Assembly: GCA_047619485.1 (NCBI GenBank)
Contig: JBLHKE010000203.1
Span: forward strand, 1 to 11,038
DNA from: JBLHKE01 sp047619485
GTDB lineage: Bacteria; Verrucomicrobiota; Verrucomicrobiia; Verrucomicrobiales; DEV007
Length of the DNA: 11,038 bases
Direction of reading: 5' to 3'
Part shown: positions 8,021 through 11,038 of the stretch, in pieces
Position numbering within the stretch: position 1 is the stretch's first letter
Layout: each line of letters opens with the position of its first letter
Translations under genes and position numbers: made by a program
The notes under the pieces: model-generated
Database searches by the model: none
What the model saw: the letters and a program-made list of their open reading frames with translations, nothing else
What the model was told of the DNA's origin: nothing

Positions 8021-8773
8021 TCACTCCTTCTCCGGAGCTTTGGCTGATCCAGGCGCAATCACAACCGCGTGACCGCGCACGCCGAACCAGTGAAGCCCGG
8101 AAACCTGGCAAATAAAATCCAGCGCCTCGCCGACTGGAATTTTTCGAAGCTTGAGAGTGATGAAGGGCCTACCGAGTCGCTTGCCGTCACTCCCCGGCAA
8201 CACCACGAAGTTGATCCCCGATTTCAGCCGCAGAAAATCGATCGCCTCATGGATGGTGACATCGGTGAAATCGAGTTCAGGGATAATGGTCTCGCGCAGT
8301 TTGCGCTTCATTTCGAGGGCGTTTGGATCGTCTTTGTCGTACTCAAGAAATCCCGTAAATGGGCTCGTGACGACGAGGCCAAGATTCGTTACCACCGGGT
8401 AGCAGCCAGCCAATTTCGAGGTGAATTTTAGAGCTGGCCCCAACCGGCAATCGGTCAGTTCCAGCGTGATCTGATCCTCGAATTCCTCCCCGAAAATCTC
8501 TTTATCCCGCTCACTCGGCTGCGGGCCTGGCAGGTAGATCATCGGCACGCCACGCCAGTGCGGCTGCTTCTCTTCCTTATCATTTTCCCACGCCGCCTTG
8601 CGCAGGAATTCGATCGCCTCCTCTAGGGTGGCTTTTTTGAACTCGATCTTCGGGATGACGATGCTCTTGAGCTTCGCCCTAATCCGCTCGATCTCAGAAG
8701 ATTCGCCGAAGGCTCCACCCGCAAAAAAGATGAGAATGAACAGGCTTAACGCTCCTCGAAATATCGTTTTCAT
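8021..8773 (-). CDS. Secreted protein with two tandem secretin/STN-like modules, function unknown
   Basis: A 250-aa protein with a clear signal peptide (about 1-23: basic start, hydrophobic LFILIFFAGG, cleavage near AFG). The mature part is an internal duplication. Module 1 covers about 31-138 and module 2 about 157-241. Each opens with a KL(K/R)..(I)IP.(I/L)(D/E)F segment, continues with a T(L/I)(E/H)EAI(E/D)FLR helix (49-58 and 173-182), then a strand ending in ITL.L, a second helix with (P)AL(K/D)F, and a final strand ending in VV. This order resembles the short beta-alpha modules of secretin N-domains and STN domains; that likeness is my reading, not a search result. Module 1 has an insert around 62-97. 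It lies 13 bases after the LURP-one-like gene, so it is probably the second gene of an operon; GGTGG precedes its ATG. No catalytic motif is apparent. A scaffold or binding role is a guess. Confidence 0.8.
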   Translation of the reverse strand: MKTIFRGALSLFILIFFAGGAFGESSEIERIRAKLKSIVIPKIEFKKATLEEAIEFLRKAAWENDKEEKQPHWRGVPMIYLPGPQPSERDKEIFGEEFEDQITLELTDCRLGPALKFTSKLAGCYPVVTNLGLVVTSPFTGFLEYDKDDPNALEMKRKLRETIIPELDFTDVTIHEAIDFLRLKSGINFVVLPGSDGKRLGRPFITLKLRKIPVGEALDFICQVSGLHWFGVRGHAVVIAPGSAKAPEKE

Positions 8774-8786
8774 CCCGCCACCAAAA

Positions 8787-9371
8787 TCAACCCCGCTGGC
8801 GCTCGAGCAGCGTCATCATGATGATCGACATCAGGCAGCGCACTTCGTCTTGTTCGGGCACATCGGAGAGTTGCTCGATGGTGAATTTTCCTTCCCACAT
8901 CGCCGGTTGCTTCTTGACGCGCAAGATCGGAGATCCATCTGGGGTGGAGATCAGGTAACTAGGATTGAGGAAGTAACCGGTGGCTGAGCCCAAAATCGGG
9001 ATCCCGCCGAGCAAGCTGTCGGCGACTTTGATCCAGCCATTCTCCTCACGGATGGTGTACAGATGGCGGTCGCCATCGAGGATCTCATAATGTGCGCGCC
9101 ACAGCGAGCGACCACCCTTGCGCCGCACCGCACCGAAGTCCTTTCCCTGCGCATCACTGAAACGATAGCAAGCCGACCAGTCGATGATCTTGTCGGTGCG
9201 GATGTCGCAAAATTTATGCGCCTTTGAATCGTCAGCGAACACCTCGACGTGTTCTTTCAACTTGAACATCTTCTGCTTCACGTAGGCGATCTGGTTACCA
9301 GCCGCATCGGCGACGCGGAGCTGGGGCGCGAGCGCGATGATCTTAAAAGTCAGTTGGAGTGGATAATTCAT
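8787..9371 (-). CDS. LURP-one/Tubby-like-fold protein
   Basis: A 194-aa protein with no signal peptide. Its pattern fits the LURP-one-related (LOR, DUF567) and phospholipid-scramblase-like superfamily: an N-terminal strand, then YVKQKMFKLKEHVEVF (30-45), which matches the family's typical opening, a run of alternating beta strands, a G-rich turn at 122-132 (GGIPILGSATG), and a hydrophobic C-terminal helix (about 178-189) that in this fold threads the barrel. Plant LOR proteins act in defence, and tubby and scramblase relatives bind or move membrane lipids; the bacterial role is not known. It is the first gene of a minus-strand pair, 13 bases ahead of the secreted repeat protein, and is divergent from rnhC. 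No Shine-Dalgarno is visible. The family call is by pattern recognition and is moderately sure. Confidence 0.7.
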   Translation of the reverse strand: MNYPLQLTFKIIALAPQLRVADAAGNQIAYVKQKMFKLKEHVEVFADDSKAHKFCDIRTDKIIDWSACYRFSDAQGKDFGAVRRKGGRSLWRAHYEILDGDRHLYTIREENGWIKVADSLLGGIPILGSATGYFLNPSYLISTPDGSPILRVKKQPAMWEGKFTIEQLSDVPEQDEVRCLMSIIMMTLLERQRG

Positions 9372-9462
9372 AGTGGTCAGTCTGAGGCTGCGACATCAGG
9401 CACGTCGAGGTTTTTCGAAATCGGGTTTGAGCGGAGCGGCCAGCGCGTCTTTCTTCCCGACG
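9372..9462. promoter_or_regulatory. Divergent intergenic region between the LURP-one-like gene and rnhC
   Basis: With rnhC starting at 9463, these 91 bases must hold or overlap the promoters of both divergent units. I see no convincing -35/-10 pair on either strand and no strong inverted repeat. It contains an AT-richer patch, TTTTTCGAAAT, at about 9412-9422. The region function is inferred from gene orientation only. Confidence 0.4.
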
Positions 9463-10371
9463 ATGGCCATCACTTCCTATACCTCGGCGCTCGTCCCCGA
9501 ACAGGTGCCGCTGCTCAAAGCACTACTCGAGAGGGAGGATTTCGATTTTGTCGAAAAACCGTACACCCACTACGCCGCGAAAAAGGGGAAGCTTAATGTC
9601 GCCGTCTACGAGAAAGGACCGAAAGTGCTAGTGCAGGGGAAGGAGACCGAGCACTTCGTCGAGTTCTACCTGGAACCGGAGATCATCGGCGAAGCGCGCC
9701 TCGGCTATGAGGAGGTGCACCAGCCGGAGATGTTCGAACCGCATTTCGGCATCGACGAGAGTGGCAAGGGCGACTACCTCGGACCGCTGGTCATCGCTGG
9801 CGTTTACACCAACGGCGAAATCACTAGGCACCTGATCGATGCCGGCATCCAAGACAGCAAACGCATCACGTCCGACAACCGTGTCCGCGCGCTCGCGACG
9901 ATCATCCGCGAAACACCGGGGATCGCCCACCAGACTGTACTGGTAGCGCCGGAGAACTACAATCGGATGTATGTCCGCTTCGGCAACGTAAACAAAATGC
10001 TCGCCGCCGGGCATGCGAAATGCATCGATTCGCTCGCCCGGCAAGTCCCGCAGTGCCCGCGTTCGCTCTCGGATCAGTTCGCCCAGAAGTGGCAGCTGGA
10101 GGCGGCGGTGAAGCGCCTCGGATTACAATTAGAGATCGAGCAGCGCACCAAAGCGGAGTCAGATACTGCGGTCGCTGCGGCCTCGATCCTCGCGCGGGAA
10201 GGGTTTATCGATTGGATGGATGCAGCCGCAGAGGATTTGGGGTTCGAGCTACCGAAGGGGGCGGGGGCGAACGTGGTCAAGGCTGCGCGCGAGCTCGGCA
10301 CCCGAATGGGTGAAGGAGCACTGGAGAGATTCGCAAAAATGCACTTTAAAACAACCGCAGAGGTCTTGTGA
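9463..10371 (+). CDS. rnhC: Ribonuclease HIII
   Basis: A 302-aa cytoplasmic enzyme that cuts the RNA strand of RNA:DNA hybrids, removing R-loops and primers with metal ions. Residues about 1-80 form the TBP-like N-terminal substrate-binding domain characteristic of HIII. The catalytic domain follows with GIDESGKGD (96-104), DSKRIT (131-136), SDQF (203-206) and KAESD...AAASILAR (230-245). The four acidic residues expected for catalysis are Asp98, Glu99, Asp204 and Asp234. The reading frame is open back to an ATG at 9373, but those extra 30 residues are low-complexity, lie just 1 base from the divergent start codon and do not resemble the family, so the ATG at 9463 (MAITSYTS) is preferred. No Shine-Dalgarno is visible at either start. 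The DESGKGD motif and the N-terminal domain separate it from RNase HII. Confidence 0.95.
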   Translation: MAITSYTSALVPEQVPLLKALLEREDFDFVEKPYTHYAAKKGKLNVAVYEKGPKVLVQGKETEHFVEFYLEPEIIGEARLGYEEVHQPEMFEPHFGIDESGKGDYLGPLVIAGVYTNGEITRHLIDAGIQDSKRITSDNRVRALATIIRETPGIAHQTVLVAPENYNRMYVRFGNVNKMLAAGHAKCIDSLARQVPQCPRSLSDQFAQKWQLEAAVKRLGLQLEIEQRTKAESDTAVAAASILAREGFIDWMDAAAEDLGFELPKGAGANVVKAARELGTRMGEGALERFAKMHFKTTAEVL

Positions 10372-10409
10372 AATTTGAGAGTTTGGCACCTTTCAGACAA
10401 AAATTCCGT

Positions 10410-10428
10410 TGAGTTCTGGGAGGACTCA
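10410..10428 (+). terminator. Candidate terminator hairpin after rnhC
   Basis: TGAGTTCT (10410-10417) pairs with AGGACTCA (10421-10428), an 8-bp stem with one G-T pair and a GGG loop, extendable by two G-T pairs. An A-run (10399-10403) lies upstream, and the downstream bases GTTAACATTTTC are AT-rich though not a clean T-tract. It sits 38 bases after the rnhC stop, the expected place for a terminator. The hairpin is clear; its terminating activity is inferred. Confidence 0.45.
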
Positions 10429-10452
10429 GTTAACATTTTCATCGGAGGTAAC

Positions 10453-10473
10453 ATGAGGAACGTATTTCAATAG
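10453..10473 (+). other. Six-codon ORF with strong Shine-Dalgarno, possible leader peptide
   Basis: GGAGGT (10444-10449) precedes an ATG at 10453 that opens MRNVFQ and stops at TAG (10471). This is the best Shine-Dalgarno in the window, while the assigned genes nearby have weak or none. It lies about 80 bases before the HU-like start and in the same frame, so it could be a regulatory leader peptide. Its size means it may also be a chance match. Confidence 0.25.
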
Positions 10474-10523
10474 AGGAGTATTTGCGGTTCACTTGAGGCC
10501 ATTATTAAACCAACCTAATTCAA

Positions 10524-11038
10524 CTAGCATTTCACCCTACTAGCTACCGACCCAATGGAGACCATCACTAAGCGAGACCTCGTGGTAAAGATCAGTAATA
10601 AGACCGGATTGACGCAACAGCAGGTTTTCGACGTCATCCAGAACACACTCGACACAATCACCGCGACGCTCGCTAACAACGACGAAGTCGTCCTCAGGAA
10701 CTTCGGTTCCTTCCAGGTGAGGCAGACCAAGCAGAAGGTTGGTCGCAACCCGAACAAGCCCGGCACTGACGTTATCATCCCGCCGCGTGCGATCGTTAAA
10801 TTCAAGCCTGGTAAGCAGATGAAAGAGCGCGTCGCCACGCTGCTGCCGGAATTGCAGCAGCCAACACCGCTAGCCGAATAGGGTCTGCTCTGCGCCAGCA
10901 AAATCAACTCGGTCGTGCCGATCTGGATGATGACACGCTCGGTGGCCGTCAATTCGTCAGCAACCAAAGCTGAGGCGGGAATGGCGCGCATGCGAAGACG
11001 GGTGTCGAGTCGCTCAATGCGCGATTCAAAACGCTGCG
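10524..11038 (-). CDS. Possible 3' part of an unidentified minus-strand gene (low confidence)
   Basis: On the minus strand a frame is open from the window edge down to a TAG at 10524-10526. Outside the HU-like gene (10882-11036) it encodes about 51 residues of normal composition, including RFESRIERLDTRLR and a TERVIIQIGTTELILLAQ stretch, which looks more protein-like than the plus-strand readings of the same bases. Below 10881 it would run antisense through the whole HU-like gene and becomes Ser/Cys/Leu-rich, typical of a shadow. If a gene is present, it either overlaps the HU-like gene or has a frameshift near 10880. I do not recognise the family. Confidence 0.2.
   Translation of the reverse strand, partial: QRFESRIERLDTRLRMRAIPASALVADELTATERVIIQIGTTELILLAQSRPYSASGVGCCNSGSSVATRSFICLPGLNLTIARGGMITSVPGLFGLRPTFCLVCLTWKEPKFLRTTSSLLASVAVIVSSVFWMTSKTCCCVNPVLLLIFTTRSRLVMVSIGSVASRVKC
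10555..10881 (+). CDS. HU/IHF-family nucleoid DNA-binding protein
   Basis: A 108-aa dimeric DNA-bending protein of the HU/IHF family. The N-terminal helical dimer region (about 1-42) begins TKRDLVVKI, then the conserved RNFGSF (48-53), then the DNA-binding arm with GRNP (63-66; the Pro in this position intercalates DNA in the family) and PGTDVIIPPR (69-78), and the closing FKPGKQMK (83-90). The arm has PNKPG in place of the TGE found in many HUs, a variant I associate with Verrucomicrobiota and Planctomycetota. HU is usually about 90 aa; here an 18-residue Pro/Gln-containing tail follows. The start at 10555 is the only in-frame one after the stop at 10525, and no Shine-Dalgarno is seen. Whether it behaves as HU (nonspecific) or IHF (specific) cannot be told. 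Confidence 0.93.
   Translation: METITKRDLVVKISNKTGLTQQQVFDVIQNTLDTITATLANNDEVVLRNFGSFQVRQTKQKVGRNPNKPGTDVIIPPRAIVKFKPGKQMKERVATLLPELQQPTPLAE

Larger units (their letters stand above)
10372..10554. other. AT-richer gap between rnhC and the HU-like gene
   Basis: These 183 bases are clearly AT-richer than the flanking genes. They contain the hairpin at 10410-10428 and a six-codon ORF with a strong Shine-Dalgarno at 10444-10473 (both listed). I see no tRNA and no longer gene. The HU-like frame is closed here by stops at 10471, 10516 and 10525, so that protein cannot begin further upstream. A promoter for the HU-like gene is expected here, but no -35/-10 pair stands out; TTGCGG (10482) with TATTAA (10503) has a short 15-base spacer. 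Confidence 0.5.

Noticed and set aside
8069..8431. Plus-strand ORF opposite the duplicated-module protein gene
   Set aside because: The minus-strand reading has a signal peptide and an internal repeat, which a shadow frame would not produce.
9373..9462. N-terminal 30-residue extension of RNase HIII
   Set aside because: It does not resemble the family, lies one base from the divergent start codon, and removes the promoter space; the internal ATG at 9463 fits the usual length.
10474..10554. Possible tRNA or upstream extension of the HU-like protein in the gap after rnhC
   Set aside because: A GGTTCA-like stretch is present but no acceptor, D or anticodon stems can be formed, and stops at 10516 and 10525 close the HU-like frame.
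1..11038. CRISPR array, insertion sequence, attachment site or prophage genes
   Set aside because: No regularly spaced repeats, no transposase or integrase motifs and no terminal inverted repeats or target duplications were seen.

Overview
The window reads as high-GC chromosomal DNA from a Gram-negative bacterium, most likely a member of the Verrucomicrobiota. This is an inference from several points together: a bacterial alpha-2-macroglobulin next to a PBP1C, an RNase HIII, an HU/IHF-like protein with a proline-rich arm and extended C-terminus, a LURP-one-like protein, and starts that almost all lack a Shine-Dalgarno sequence. There are no mobile elements, no CRISPR, no rRNA and no recognisable tRNA.

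Layout. Positions 1-187 are a non-coding leader with three clear inverted repeats. From 188 to 7974 two plus-strand genes, 32 bases apart, form the envelope unit: a giant secreted alpha-2-macroglobulin (1836 aa, intact CFEQ thioester) and the class A penicillin-binding protein PBP1C (747 aa, intact glycosyltransferase and transpeptidase motifs). This pairing is known from many bacteria. The macroglobulin is thought to trap foreign proteases in the periplasm while PBP1C repairs peptidoglycan. A 46-base convergent gap with small hairpins follows.

On the minus strand, a likely two-gene operon (9371 down to 8021, 13-base spacer) encodes a LURP-one/Tubby-fold-like protein and then a secreted protein made of two tandem copies of a roughly 100-residue module resembling short secretin/STN-type domains. 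Its function is unknown. Divergent from it, across about 91 bases, is rnhC (RNase HIII, start reassigned to 9463). After a 183-base AT-richer gap holding a hairpin and a six-codon ORF with the best Shine-Dalgarno in the window, an HU/IHF-like DNA-binding protein gene ends at 10881. The last 157 bases may contain the end of a minus-strand gene.

Most of this is ordinary housekeeping and envelope biology. The least explained items are the duplicated-module secreted protein with its LURP-one partner, the hairpin-dense leader before the macroglobulin gene, and in-frame CTA-ACA codon pairs in AT-rich patches of the two envelope genes. I found no convincing evidence for a wholly new system.
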